Shown: piece after piece, positions 44,896 to 53,112 of the stretch
Position numbering within the stretch: the first letter of the stretch is position 1
Layout of the letters: every line of letters begins with the position of its first letter
Origin: Synergistetes bacterium ADurb.Bin155
GTDB lineage: Bacteria; Synergistota; Synergistia; Synergistales; Thermovirgaceae
Length of the DNA: 64,000 bases
Reading direction: 5' to 3'
Assembly: GCA_002070395.1 (NCBI GenBank)
Contig: MWDE01000006.1
Location: forward strand, 1 to 64,000
Program-made: the position numbers and the translations under genes
Notes under the pieces: model-generated
Databases searched by the model: none
Seen by the model: the letters and a program-made list of their open reading frames with translations, nothing else
Told to the model about the DNA's origin: nothing

Positions 44896-46110
44896 ATGTC
44901 GCTATACCGGATTGAGATCGAGAGCAGAAAGGACCTGGCCGACCTGGTCCGCGTCACCGGGGCCGACGAGAGGAGTTTTTACTTCTTCGAGCGAAAGAGG
45001 CGGATGCTAGCCTTTTTCATCCCCGAGGTTGACTTCAGGGCGGCCAACGCCCTCAAACAGGAACTACTTTCCCGGGGCGGTGACGCGATCGTCCACAGGG
45101 GCGCTATTGCGGGGTCGGTGCCCACGTCCAGCGTCGTGATCCTGGGGACCCTCAAGACCCTGGAAGACCTCTCAATCAAGTTGAGATCGATGCCCTACTG
45201 GGGGCTGGACGTGATAAAAGGCCAACTCCTGCTGGCCCTATCCTCTCTCGGTGTTAAACGATGGAACCTGAAGGTGCCGGGCCGGGATGACCTCGAGTTG
45301 GGCGGTCATACAAAGGTGATGGGCGCGATAAACATCACCACCGATTCTTTTTACCCCGGGAGCAGGGTCAAGGGGACCGACGGCTGTGTCGAGGCAGCCC
45401 TTCGAATGCACAAGGAGGGCGCTGATATCATCGACATAGGGGCGGAGTCGACTCGGCCGGGTTCAAGTCCGCTCGGCCAGGAGGAGGAAGCCCGCCGCCT
45501 GGTCCCGGCCATTGAGGCGGTCAGGAGGGAGTTGCCCCATGTCTTGATCTCCGCCGACACTTTCCGTTCGGAGACCGCCAGGGCCGCCCTTGATTCCGGG
45601 GCCGATATCATCAACGATATCTCGGGGGGAGCCTTCGACGGGGGGATGTTCCCCCTGCTGGCGAAAATAGGCAACCCCATCGTCATCATGCACGCCAGGG
45701 ATGTCCCCGAGGGGATGCATCATCCCGTGACCTACGGGGATATAATCGGCGAGATCATAACATTCTTTTCCTGGAGAATGGATGAGGCGGAAAAGGCAGG
45801 CCTGAGCCGGGACCAGGTGATACTGGACCCTGGTATGGGCTTTTCCAAGAACGCCGCCCAGAACCTGCAGATACTCAAGGGAGTGGTCTCCTTCACCACC
45901 CTGGGCAGGCCCCTTCTAGTGGGACACTCCCGCAAGAGCACCATCGGGAAGGTCCTGGGATTGGAAGACCCCGCCGACAGGCTCGCCGGCACCCTTGCCC
46001 TTTCGGCCTACTGCACAATGAAGGAAATAGCGCTGCTAAGGGTGCACGACGTGGGGGAAAACAGGAGAGCCGTAAGGATGATCGAGGCTTTGAGAGAGGA
46101 AGGGATCTGA
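44896..46110 (+). CDS. folP: Dihydropteroate synthase with a long N-terminal extension
   Basis: 404 residues, against about 270-290 for classical FolP. The catalytic TIM barrel begins near residue 139 with VMGAINITTDSFYPGS, followed by DIGAESTRPGSSPLG, ISADTFRS, IINDISGG, VILDPGMGFSKN and VGHSRKSTIG, all expected DHPS motifs. The first ~135 residues (alternating strands and helices, HRGAIAGSVPTSSVVILGTLKTLEDL) have no recognised function. Longer DHPS proteins of this type occur in clostridia and archaea. It joins p-aminobenzoate to hydroxymethyl-dihydropterin pyrophosphate. Confidence 0.93.
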   Translation: MSLYRIEIESRKDLADLVRVTGADERSFYFFERKRRMLAFFIPEVDFRAANALKQELLSRGGDAIVHRGAIAGSVPTSSVVILGTLKTLEDLSIKLRSMPYWGLDVIKGQLLLALSSLGVKRWNLKVPGRDDLELGGHTKVMGAINITTDSFYPGSRVKGTDGCVEAALRMHKEGADIIDIGAESTRPGSSPLGQEEEARRLVPAIEAVRRELPHVLISADTFRSETARAALDSGADIINDISGGAFDGGMFPLLAKIGNPIVIMHARDVPEGMHHPVTYGDIIGEIITFFSWRMDEAEKAGLSRDQVILDPGMGFSKNAAQNLQILKGVVSFTTLGRPLLVGHSRKSTIGKVLGLEDPADRLAGTLALSAYCTMKEIALLRVHDVGENRRAVRMIEALREEGI

Positions 46111-46592
46111 TGCTCGCCGGGATCGCGCTTGGGAGCAACATCGGCGACAGGCTGGGCTCCCTCCGGCAAGCGTCGCAGATGATAAAGTGCATGGGTACCG
46201 CGATCATCGCGGCCAGCGACGTCTTCGAGACGCCCCCCTGGGGAGTGCGGGACCAGCCCTGGTTTCTCAATGCCTGCCTCCTGGCGGAAACCCTGGACTC
46301 GCCCAGGGAACTCCTTTCCAAGCTGCAGGAGGTCGAGAACAGGCTGGGGCGGGTTTCGAGATTCCGTTGGGGCCCGAGGGAAATTGACCTGGACCTCCTC
46401 TTCATGGACGGGCTCACTGTGGATGAAAAGGACCTGGTCCTGCCACACCCGGAGATGCACAACCGTTCCTTCGTCCTGGTGCCCCTTAACCAGGTGGCCC
46501 CGGGGTGGGTCCACCCGCTCCTGCACCGGAGTGTCAGCGAAATGGCCCGGCAGGTCCCGGGTGAAGACCTGCTCAGGATCACGGCCCTTTAG
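46110..46592 (+). CDS. folK: 2-amino-4-hydroxy-6-hydroxymethyldihydropteridine pyrophosphokinase
   Basis: 160 residues. IALGSNIGDRLGSLRQA, FETPPWGVRDQPWFLNACL, FRWGPREIDLDLLF and LPHPEMHNRSFVLVPLNQVAP cover the complete HPPK fold and its Mg/ATP sites. The ATG overlaps the folP stop by 1 bp (TGATG). It supplies the activated pterin to FolP. Confidence 0.96.
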   Translation: MLAGIALGSNIGDRLGSLRQASQMIKCMGTAIIAASDVFETPPWGVRDQPWFLNACLLAETLDSPRELLSKLQEVENRLGRVSRFRWGPREIDLDLLFMDGLTVDEKDLVLPHPEMHNRSFVLVPLNQVAPGWVHPLLHRSVSEMARQVPGEDLLRITAL

Positions 46593-46619
46593 ACCCGGGA
46601 CTTCAGAGGAGTGATGCTT

Positions 46620-47387
46620 TTGTCCTTCCGCAAACCAGGAAGCAAACATCTTGTCAGGCTGTTGGCGGCCTTCCTCGCGCTAACCCTTTGCCTTTTGCTC
46701 ACTTCTTCACCGGCGGCCGCGCAGCACCTGAAAATACTCTCCGTTCCGGGGCATCCCCTGAGCCTGGTCCTGGAGACCAGCGAGGGCGTGATCTCCTCGG
46801 CACTCCTCCGCTCCCCCGCGGGGATACAGAAGATCCTCCCCCTCGAGGGTTTCGTCTATGCCGGGGAGACCTTCGCCGAGCCCTATGCCGATGGTGATAT
46901 CAGGAAAGACCTCCTCTGGACCATCACTTTCACGAGGCCCGGTGACCGCTCAAGAGGAATATATCTCTGGATAGGGCTCACAACTCGTATCCCCAGGGCC
47001 TGGGTCATAATCAGCCCCCTGGGCCAGACCTACTGGGACACGATCCCGATGAAGGTCTACGCCCCCAGGGGCACCGCGCTCTTCGTCTCGCCCAACCTGC
47101 CCGCCTACGGCGACCTGCCCCAGTTCGGCGGCAACAGGACGCTTACCTTCGTGTACACCATCGCCCTCACCCCCGAGGGCCCGAACTTCCTTCCCGTGCC
47201 CGAAGTCTATCGCCAGCTTTATACCATCACGGCGACCATCAGGGATGCCGAACAGATCACCGAACGCCGGGAAGCCTACTCCAGGCTTCTCGAAGACTAC
47301 GAAACCCTTTCAAGGGGAGGGAAACCTTCCACGGAAGTGATCCAGAACTTTACCTGGAAGCGCATCCTCTGCCTGGACTGGAGATGA
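46620..47387 (+). CDS. Secreted protein of unknown function in the fol operon
   Basis: About 255 residues. A TTG at 46620 with gaggag upstream is preferred; an ATG at 46614 is the alternative. A clear signal peptide (LVRLLAAFLALTLCLLLTSSPAAAQ) indicates export. The mature part is beta-rich with recurring segments (IYLWIGLTTRIPRAWVIISPLGQTYWDTIPMKVYAPRGTALFVSP) and no cysteine pair, lipobox or recognised catalytic motif. It follows folK by about 27 bp and ends before a hairpin shared with korB. Function unknown. Confidence 0.78.
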   Translation: MSFRKPGSKHLVRLLAAFLALTLCLLLTSSPAAAQHLKILSVPGHPLSLVLETSEGVISSALLRSPAGIQKILPLEGFVYAGETFAEPYADGDIRKDLLWTITFTRPGDRSRGIYLWIGLTTRIPRAWVIISPLGQTYWDTIPMKVYAPRGTALFVSPNLPAYGDLPQFGGNRTLTFVYTIALTPEGPNFLPVPEVYRQLYTITATIRDAEQITERREAYSRLLEDYETLSRGGKPSTEVIQNFTWKRILCLDWR

Positions 47388-47393
47388 GACCAA

Positions 47394-47416
47394 GGGGCGG
47401 GGAGCATCCCCGCCCC
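47394..47416. terminator. Hairpin between convergent genes
   Basis: GGGGCGGGGA pairs with TCCCCGCCCC around a 3-nt loop. There is no T-run, but its position between the two convergent stop codons fits a bidirectional terminator. Confidence 0.6.
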
Positions 47417-47421
47417 CGGCG

Positions 47422-48291
47422 CTACCGGAATGAGGACAGGAGGTCTTTGATCCTTTCCGGGCCGTAGACCCTCCGGTAAAGGGGGGTGTCGTCCTCATGG
47501 TAACAGCCCATGGAATCCTCGAAGGTGGGCCTTCCCTCGACCTTGTAAAGGACACCCAGCGGGTAGGGCGGCCCTTCCAGTGCCCGTTCCATGGCGGCCA
47601 TCCTGTCCGAAGGGTCATGGTCTCCCGGGAGGTCGAAGGTGTTCGCCTTGAACCACGCGTAGGTGTTGACCTTGTTGAAGGTAACGCAGGGCTGGAAGAT
47701 GTCCACCAGGGCGTAACCCTTGTGAAGTATGGCCTCCTTAATGATCCCCACCGTCTGTTCGATGTTGGTCGAGTAGGCCCTCGCCACGAAGGAAGCCCCC
47801 AGGGCGACGGCCACGGCCACGGGGTTGAAGGGCTCGGAGAAGACACCTTCCACCTGGACCGGTGTCTTGAAACCCACGGAGCTGGTCGGTGAGGCCTGCC
47901 CCTTGGTAAGACCGTAGACCATGTTGTTATGGGCTATGTTCGTGATATCGGGGTTCCTGCGGATGGTGTGGACGAAGTGATTCCCACCCTCGCCATACAT
48001 ATCTCCGTCACCGCCGATGGCGATCACGGTCAGCGCCCTGTTCGCGACCTTCATGCCCGTGGCGTTCGATATCGATCGGCCGTGCAGCCCGTTGAAAAAA
48101 TTGCCCTTCATGAAATGAGGCGTCTTGGCTGCCTGGCCTATCCCCGAAAAGAGGACCACCTTTTCAGGGGGGAGTTCAAGCCCGGCAAGGGCTTTTTTCA
48201 GGGCTTCCAGGATCTGGAAATCCCCGCACCCGGGACACCACTGGTTGTCTATCCCTTCCAGGTCGTATATCCGGTGATCCATCTGAAACAC
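47422..48291 (-). CDS. korB: 2-oxoacid:ferredoxin oxidoreductase beta subunit
   Basis: 289 residues. The thiamine-diphosphate subunit: [20 protein letters not shown] holds an Fe-S cysteine pair at the N-terminus, the TPP-Mg motif is [19 protein letters not shown] near residue 90, with [15 protein letters not shown]. It decarboxylates 2-oxo acids (2-oxoglutarate or branched 2-oxo acids) to acyl-CoA, passing electrons to ferredoxin. Placed 3 bp after the alpha subunit gene. The nearby Liv transporter would suit amino-acid fermentation (inference). Confidence 0.92.
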   Translation of the reverse strand: MFQMDHRIYDLEGIDNQWCPGCGDFQILEALKKALAGLELPPEKVVLFSGIGQAAKTPHFMKGNFFNGLHGRSISNATGMKVANRALTVIAIGGDGDMYGEGGNHFVHTIRRNPDITNIAHNNMVYGLTKGQASPTSSVGFKTPVQVEGVFSEPFNPVAVAVALGASFVARAYSTNIEQTVGIIKEAILHKGYALVDIFQPCVTFNKVNTYAWFKANTFDLPGDHDPSDRMAAMERALEGPPYPLGVLYKVEGRPTFEDSMGCYHEDDTPLYRRVYGPERIKDLLSSFR

Positions 48292-48294
48292 CCC

Positions 48295-50022
48295 CTATCG
48301 GAGCAGCTCGAGGAGCTTCGCGGCCACGGTCTCGACGGGGACCTGCAGACCGCTGTACCACAGAACACGTTCCTCGATGAGGAAGCCCGTCTCTTTCCTC
48401 ACCAAGTCGGCGAATTGACCGGTGGCGTTGCCCTCGACGGTGATGACCTTCTCGGCCTTATCCAGGTAAGCCCGGGTGTCCGGGTGGAGGGGGAACACCT
48501 GGTCAAAGTGGAGGTGGGCCGTTCCTTCCAGGTCCGCCTTTTCCAGGGCCTCCTCGACGATGTGATACAGGGAACCCCAGGTCACCACCAGGTTCCTGTA
48601 GTCCTTTGGCCCGGTCATCATGGGCTCGATAACCCTCTCCAGGATGCCCTTCCTCTTTCGGAGCCGCTTGTCCACCATCCGACGGCGGAGTTCGAAATCC
48701 TCCTGAACGTGACCCACCTCGTCGTGCTCGTGGCTGTCGGTCCCCACGATCCCCTTGCCAAAACCGGGGACGCTCCTGGGCGAGACACCGCTCTCGGTGA
48801 CTTCGTACCTCCTGTAGTCCTCTCCCGACTCCACAAGGAACCTCTGAACCTTCAGGCCGCTGGTATCGAACTCGGGCACGTTGTAGAAGGAGTTCAGGAA
48901 GTACTGGTCCGTGAGGATGAACACGGGGACCTGGAATTCATCGGCCAGGTTGAAGGCGTCAAAGGTCAGCCGGAAGGCTCTTTCCAGGCTTCCCGGGGCG
49001 AAGACCGCCCTGGGGACGTCGCCGTGGCCGCAGTAAACGGCCAGGTTCAGGTCACCCTGCTCGGTCCTAGTGGCCATGCCCGTCGCGGGGCCGGGCCGCT
49101 GGCCAATGTGAAGGACGACGGGCAGTTCCGTGATGCCCGTCAGGCTCACCCCCTCCCCCATCAGCGAAAGGCCGCCGCCGGAGGTGCTCACCATGCTCCT
49201 GGCCCCGCCATAGGAGGCACCCAGGGCCATGTTTATGGCGGCTATCTCGTCCTCCGCCTGCTCCACGGCGACGGCATGGCTCCGGGCGTGCCTTGCCAGG
49301 TAGGTCAGCACTCCCGTGGCCGGGGACATCGGGTAGGAGGACATGAAATCACAGCCTCCGGCCAGTGCCCCCAGGGAGACCGCGTCGGACCCGTTCATCA
49401 TCATCTCCCCGACGGCCTCGTTTTCCTTGGCGATGTCGACGGAAACCCCCTTCGAAGCCACCAGTTCCCTGAAAAGCCCCATGCCCTTCTCAAAAGCTGA
49501 AAGGTTGTTCTTCACGACCTGTTCGGACTTGGCGATAAACCTTTCCTTCAGCAGTCCTTCCGGTATTTCGGGCGGTACCCCCAGAAGTCCCGCCAGGAGT
49601 CCCGCTGCCACGATCCCGGTGTAGACGGGGCCTCCTGCTTCACGGCCCTTTTCCATCAGCGGCACGTTCAAAAAAGTGCCGCCCCTGTCGGCCAGTTCGT
49701 CCTTGATCTCCGCGGCATCCCCCAGTATGAGCGTCTCCGGTGTGACCCGTTCCCTGATGTTCGCCCGTATGCCGCCGTTCAGCGGGAGCAGGATGTCCAT
49801 CCTGTCGACGAGAGCTCTCACTCTCTTGGAGGAAACTCTTATCTCCGTGGAGTTGCTCCCTCCCCTTACCCTGGACATGTACTCCCTGCTGGCGAACACA
49901 TGGTAACCGGCCTTCCGGAACGAATCGACCAGGATCTCCTCAAGGGTCTGGACGCCCTGGCCGGCCGCCCCGCACAAAACCAACGACAGGTCGCTGTTTC
50001 CTTTCGAGGGGAATCGGAACAT
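48295..50022 (-). CDS. korA: 2-oxoacid:ferredoxin oxidoreductase, fused gamma-alpha subunit
   Basis: 575 residues. The N-terminal gamma domain (about 10-185) starts LVLCGAAGQGVQTLEEILVDSFRKAGYHVFASREYMSRVRGG. The alpha domain from about 205 has AVSLGALAGGCDFMSSYPMSPATGVLTYL, EDEIAAINMALGASYGGARSMVSTSGGGLSLM and PVFILTDQYFLNSF. This fused layout with a separate beta subunit matches KorAB. No delta (ferredoxin-type) subunit gene follows, so the electron acceptor must be a separate ferredoxin. Confidence 0.93.
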   Translation of the reverse strand: MFRFPSKGNSDLSLVLCGAAGQGVQTLEEILVDSFRKAGYHVFASREYMSRVRGGSNSTEIRVSSKRVRALVDRMDILLPLNGGIRANIRERVTPETLILGDAAEIKDELADRGGTFLNVPLMEKGREAGGPVYTGIVAAGLLAGLLGVPPEIPEGLLKERFIAKSEQVVKNNLSAFEKGMGLFRELVASKGVSVDIAKENEAVGEMMMNGSDAVSLGALAGGCDFMSSYPMSPATGVLTYLARHARSHAVAVEQAEDEIAAINMALGASYGGARSMVSTSGGGLSLMGEGVSLTGITELPVVLHIGQRPGPATGMATRTEQGDLNLAVYCGHGDVPRAVFAPGSLERAFRLTFDAFNLADEFQVPVFILTDQYFLNSFYNVPEFDTSGLKVQRFLVESGEDYRRYEVTESGVSPRSVPGFGKGIVGTDSHEHDEVGHVQEDFELRRRMVDKRLRKRKGILERVIEPMMTGPKDYRNLVVTWGSLYHIVEEALEKADLEGTAHLHFDQVFPLHPDTRAYLDKAEKVITVEGNATGQFADLVRKETGFLIEERVLWYSGLQVPVETVAAKLLELLR

Positions 50023-50086
50023 CTTATCTCCTCCCTATTCCAGGAGGGGACAAAGCCCGTCCTGTTCATTCACCTACACACTGATA

Positions 50087-50116
50087 GTGAAGGCCCACCG
50101 CCGGGTGGGCCTTCAC
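50087..50116. terminator. 13-bp perfect hairpin after the copper chaperone gene
   Basis: GTGAAGGCCCACC (50087-50099) pairs with GGTGGGCCTTCAC (50104-50116) around a 4-nt loop, one base after the chaperone stop codon. There is no U-tract. Confidence 0.6.
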
Positions 50117-50117
50117 T

Positions 50118-50321
50118 TCAGTTCTCAGGCGTTACGGGGTAACCGGCCTCTTCCAGGGCCTGGACGACCTTCTCTTCCAGGGGTGATCCCGAGAATATCT
50201 TCTTCTCCTCGAGGGAAACCTCGAAGTCGCTCATCCCCATCGACTCCAGGACCCCGGTTATCCTCTTCACACAATGACCGCATGACATGTCCGGTACCTT
50301 GTAGGAATACTCCCTGCCCAC
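50118..50321 (-). CDS. copZ: Heavy-metal-associated (CopZ-like) metallochaperone
   Basis: 67 residues. One HMA domain with the metal-binding MSCGHCVKRITGVLESMG motif near residue 12. The ferredoxin-like fold of about 65 residues fits CopZ. It begins 1 bp after the copA stop, so it is cotranscribed and likely hands Cu(I) to the ATPase. The C-terminal EEAGYPVTPEN is typical of this fold. Confidence 0.9.
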   Translation of the reverse strand: MGREYSYKVPDMSCGHCVKRITGVLESMGMSDFEVSLEEKKIFSGSPLEEKVVQALEEAGYPVTPEN

Positions 50322-52508
50322 TCAGATCTCCCCCTTTCTTATGGTCAGCGAATTCAGCACCACCGAGATCGAGCTGAAGGCCATGGCGGTCTCGGCGATG
50401 GCGGGGTGTAGGAGCCCGGCCATGGCCACCGGTATGGCAATGATATTGTACAGAAAAGCCCAGAAAAGGTTCCTTGTGATGACCTTGAAGGTCCGCTCCG
50501 ATATCTTGATGCTCTCCAGGGCTTTTGTAATTCCGCCGCTCATGACCACGATGTCGGCGCTGTCGATGGCCAGGTCCATTCCGGAACCGATGGCCATTCC
50601 GATATCGGCTCCTTTGAGGGCCGCCGCGTCGTTGATGCCGTCGCCTATCATGAGAACCTTCTTGCCCTGGGCCTGGTAGGTCCTCACGATATCGAGCTTG
50701 TCCTCGGGCCTCACACCCGAAAGGACCTCGGTGATGCCCACCTGGCGGGCCACGGCCCTGGCGGTCACCTCGTTGTCGCCGGTCACCATGACCGGCAGGA
50801 GCCCTAGGGCTTTCATCCCCTCCACGGCGGCGGGGGAGTCGTCCCTTATCCTGTCCTCGATGGCGAAGAAACCCGCACTGACCCCTTCCCGGTCTACCTC
50901 GACCACGGTCTTGCCGGCCTCGAGATAACCGGAATAGGCATCGTAGGAGGCCGGTTTACCTACCTCGTACCTGGTGCCGTTGACCACCCCGCTGACCCCC
51001 TTGCCGGCGATCTCTTCCATATCTTCTACCACGGGAAGGTCTTCGCCCGCGGAAGCCGTGATCGCCTTGGCCAGCGGGTGACCCGAGTTCTTCTCGATGG
51101 CGGCGGCGGCGGCCAGGTCCTCGGGGGAAAGGTTGTGAAAGGTCACCGAAGGGTTACCCTCGGTCATGGTGCCCGTCTTGTCCATCAGGACGACTCCTAT
51201 GTCCTTGGTCGTCTGGATGGCCTCGGCGTTCCTGATCAGGAGCCCCCGCTTAGTCGCCAGGCCCGTTCCAGCCACGAGCGCCATGGGTGTCGCCAGCCCC
51301 AGGGCGCAGGGGCAAGCGATGACCATGGTGGCCACGAAGACGAAGACGGCGAAGGAGAGCCTGCTCTCCGTCACCAGGACCCAAGGGAGATAAGCCTTGG
51401 CCGAAGAGACGAGAGGGTAGAACCGGTCGAAAAAGAAATACCACAGGACCCCGGCGGTTACAGCGAGGGCCGTGACGACGGGGACGAACACCCTCGTGAC
51501 GGCGTCGGCCAGCGCCTGGATCGGTATCTTGGAACCCTGGGCCTCCTGCACTAGGGAGACCATTTTCGAGAGGAAGGTATCCTCGCCGGTCCTGGTCACG
51601 GTCATGAGCATCTCGCCGGTCAGGTTCGACGACCCCCCCGTTACGGATGCGCCCTTTTCCTTGAGGACGGGGATGGGCTCCCCCGTTATCATCGATTCAT
51701 CCACGGAAGAACGCCCCGAAAGAACCTCGCCGTCAACGGGCACCCTGTCGCCGGGCCCGACTTTGATGGTCATCCCCTTTACTACGGCTTCAATGGGCAC
51801 ACGGATCTCCTTGCCGTCGATGACGGCCCTGGCCTCGACGGCCCTCAGCTTGAGGAGGTTTTTGATCTCCTTGGCCGCCTTATCCCTGAGGGAAGATTCG
51901 ATGAACCTCCCCGAAATGTGGAGGGCCACGATCATAGCGCCGATGCTCCCGAAGGAGGCTATGGGGACCCCCAATACGTGCAGCAGGGTCGTGGCCCACG
52001 CTGAGGCCGCCCCCACCGAGATGAGGGTGTCCATGTTCGTGTGAAAGTGGGTCACGGCGATCCAGGCTCCCTTTATGCTCCCCCTGCCGACGTAAAAGAC
52101 GACGAAGCCCGCCGCCGCCAGTTCAAGGGCGGGGAACCAGGGGAGATGGTACCCGGCCATGTGAAAGAGCATCAGCACCATCAGGGGGACCGTCACCGCC
52201 AGGGCCAAGACCAGGTTTCTCCTTGAATTGAGATACCTGACCCTGTCGATCTCCTCGGGCAGCTCATCAGAGACGCCATAGCCCACCTTTTCGACCGCTT
52301 TCTGCAGGTCCTCCCAGGTTACGTCCTTGCCATGCACCACCAGGGCTGTCTCCGTGGCCAGGTTGACGGCGGCGAAGTCAACCCCCTCCAACTTTCGCAG
52401 GGACCTTTCAACGGCCCCGGAGCAGGCCGCGCAGGTCATCCCTGTTATCCTGAGGGTGGTCTTTTCTTGGCCGTTTTCATTCTTGCTCTTGTTCCCCTTT
52501 TCATCCAT
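50322..52508 (-). CDS. copA: Copper-exporting P1B-type ATPase
   Basis: 728 residues from the ATG at 52508 (gggaggtcgc upstream); the in-frame codons further upstream cross the promoter. One N-terminal HMA domain (GMTCAACSGAVERSL), the TGE phosphatase motif (MITGEPIPV), the CPC copper-site in ACPCALGLATPM, the phosphorylation site DKTGTMTEG, HPLAKAI, and GDGINDAAALKGADIGMAIG. The last membrane helix has the MxxSS-type residues (MAFSSISVVLNSL) of Cu(I) pumps. Divergent from arsF-like; shared promoter palindrome. Confidence 0.95.
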   Translation of the reverse strand: MDEKGNKSKNENGQEKTTLRITGMTCAACSGAVERSLRKLEGVDFAAVNLATETALVVHGKDVTWEDLQKAVEKVGYGVSDELPEEIDRVRYLNSRRNLVLALAVTVPLMVLMLFHMAGYHLPWFPALELAAAGFVVFYVGRGSIKGAWIAVTHFHTNMDTLISVGAASAWATTLLHVLGVPIASFGSIGAMIVALHISGRFIESSLRDKAAKEIKNLLKLRAVEARAVIDGKEIRVPIEAVVKGMTIKVGPGDRVPVDGEVLSGRSSVDESMITGEPIPVLKEKGASVTGGSSNLTGEMLMTVTRTGEDTFLSKMVSLVQEAQGSKIPIQALADAVTRVFVPVVTALAVTAGVLWYFFFDRFYPLVSSAKAYLPWVLVTESRLSFAVFVFVATMVIACPCALGLATPMALVAGTGLATKRGLLIRNAEAIQTTKDIGVVLMDKTGTMTEGNPSVTFHNLSPEDLAAAAAIEKNSGHPLAKAITASAGEDLPVVEDMEEIAGKGVSGVVNGTRYEVGKPASYDAYSGYLEAGKTVVEVDREGVSAGFFAIEDRIRDDSPAAVEGMKALGLLPVMVTGDNEVTARAVARQVGITEVLSGVRPEDKLDIVRTYQAQGKKVLMIGDGINDAAALKGADIGMAIGSGMDLAIDSADIVVMSGGITKALESIKISERTFKVITRNLFWAFLYNIIAIPVAMAGLLHPAIAETAMAFSSISVVLNSLTIRKGEI

Positions 52509-52545
52509 AAAAAGCGACCTCCCGTAGCGGGCTCTCACTTCGGTT

Positions 52546-52585
52546 CTTGCGACCAGTATACCCTTCATGGTATATTTATCGCAAG
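52546..52585. promoter_or_regulatory. 40-bp imperfect palindrome with symmetric divergent promoters
   Basis: The arms CTTGCGA (52546-52552) and TCGCAAG (52579-52585) are exact inverted copies, and the inner ten bases match at seven positions. Each strand carries TTGCGA, an 18-bp spacer, and a -10 (TATATT plus, TATACT minus). The two promoters therefore face each other across the same DNA and cannot be occupied independently. The plus promoter reads toward the ArsF/ArsG-like pair, the minus promoter toward copA-copZ. Confidence 0.75.
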
Positions 52586-52620
52586 TGGCCATCATTATTT
52601 GGCCGGAACCTGGAGGGACC

Positions 52621-53112
52621 ATGAATTACAAAAAGATCGCCGGTTACCTGGTACTTTTTTTGGCCTTCGTAGGGCTGGCCCGTGCGGGTCTTGACATCTT
52701 CAGTGACCTCGCTCGGGGCGGGAACAGCAGCGCCGAGGCCGTCATCACCGGTGAAGCCCGGCCGCCCGAGGACACCGGTGAACTGGTAATTTACTTTTTC
52801 GAGGGAAATACCCCCTGCTCCGTCTGCGACAAGATAAGGGGTATGACCTTGGATCTGGTGAAGTCCGACCCCGAGCAATTGTCGCTCTTTTCCTTCCGGG
52901 ACGTGAACGTGGAAGAAAAGGGAAACGAAAAGTATGTCCTGGAACTGGGGCTCTTCTCCACTTCCGTCGTACTCGCCCAGGAGTCGGGAGGGAAGATATA
53001 CCGTTGGAAAAACCTGACCGGCGTCTGGGACCTGGCGGCGGACCCTGGGGCTTTCAGAGACTATATGCTCCGGGAGATAGACTCCTTCCTGTCGGAAGGT
53101 GAAACGCGATGA
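52621..53112 (+). CDS. ArsF-family-like membrane-anchored thioredoxin-fold protein
   Basis: 163 residues from the ATG at 52621 (ctggaggg upstream). An N-terminal membrane anchor (about 6-25), then a thioredoxin-like fold with the redox pair in FFEGNTPCSVCDKIRG near residue 70. The segment KYVLELGLFSTSVVLAQESGGKIYRWKNLTGVWDL matches proteins annotated as nitrophenyl-compound nitroreductase subunit ArsF, named after the ArsEFG arsenical system. That name rests on homology; a thiol-disulfide role is what the motif shows. It overlaps the next gene by 4 bp. Confidence 0.78.
   Translation: MNYKKIAGYLVLFLAFVGLARAGLDIFSDLARGGNSSAEAVITGEARPPEDTGELVIYFFEGNTPCSVCDKIRGMTLDLVKSDPEQLSLFSFRDVNVEEKGNEKYVLELGLFSTSVVLAQESGGKIYRWKNLTGVWDLAADPGAFRDYMLREIDSFLSEGETR

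Noticed and set aside
47929..49500. A 523-codon open frame on the plus strand
   Set aside because: It is antisense to korA, has no ribosome-binding site, is rich in His/Gly/Pro/Arg and has no motifs. It is the expected result of high third-position GC in the real gene.
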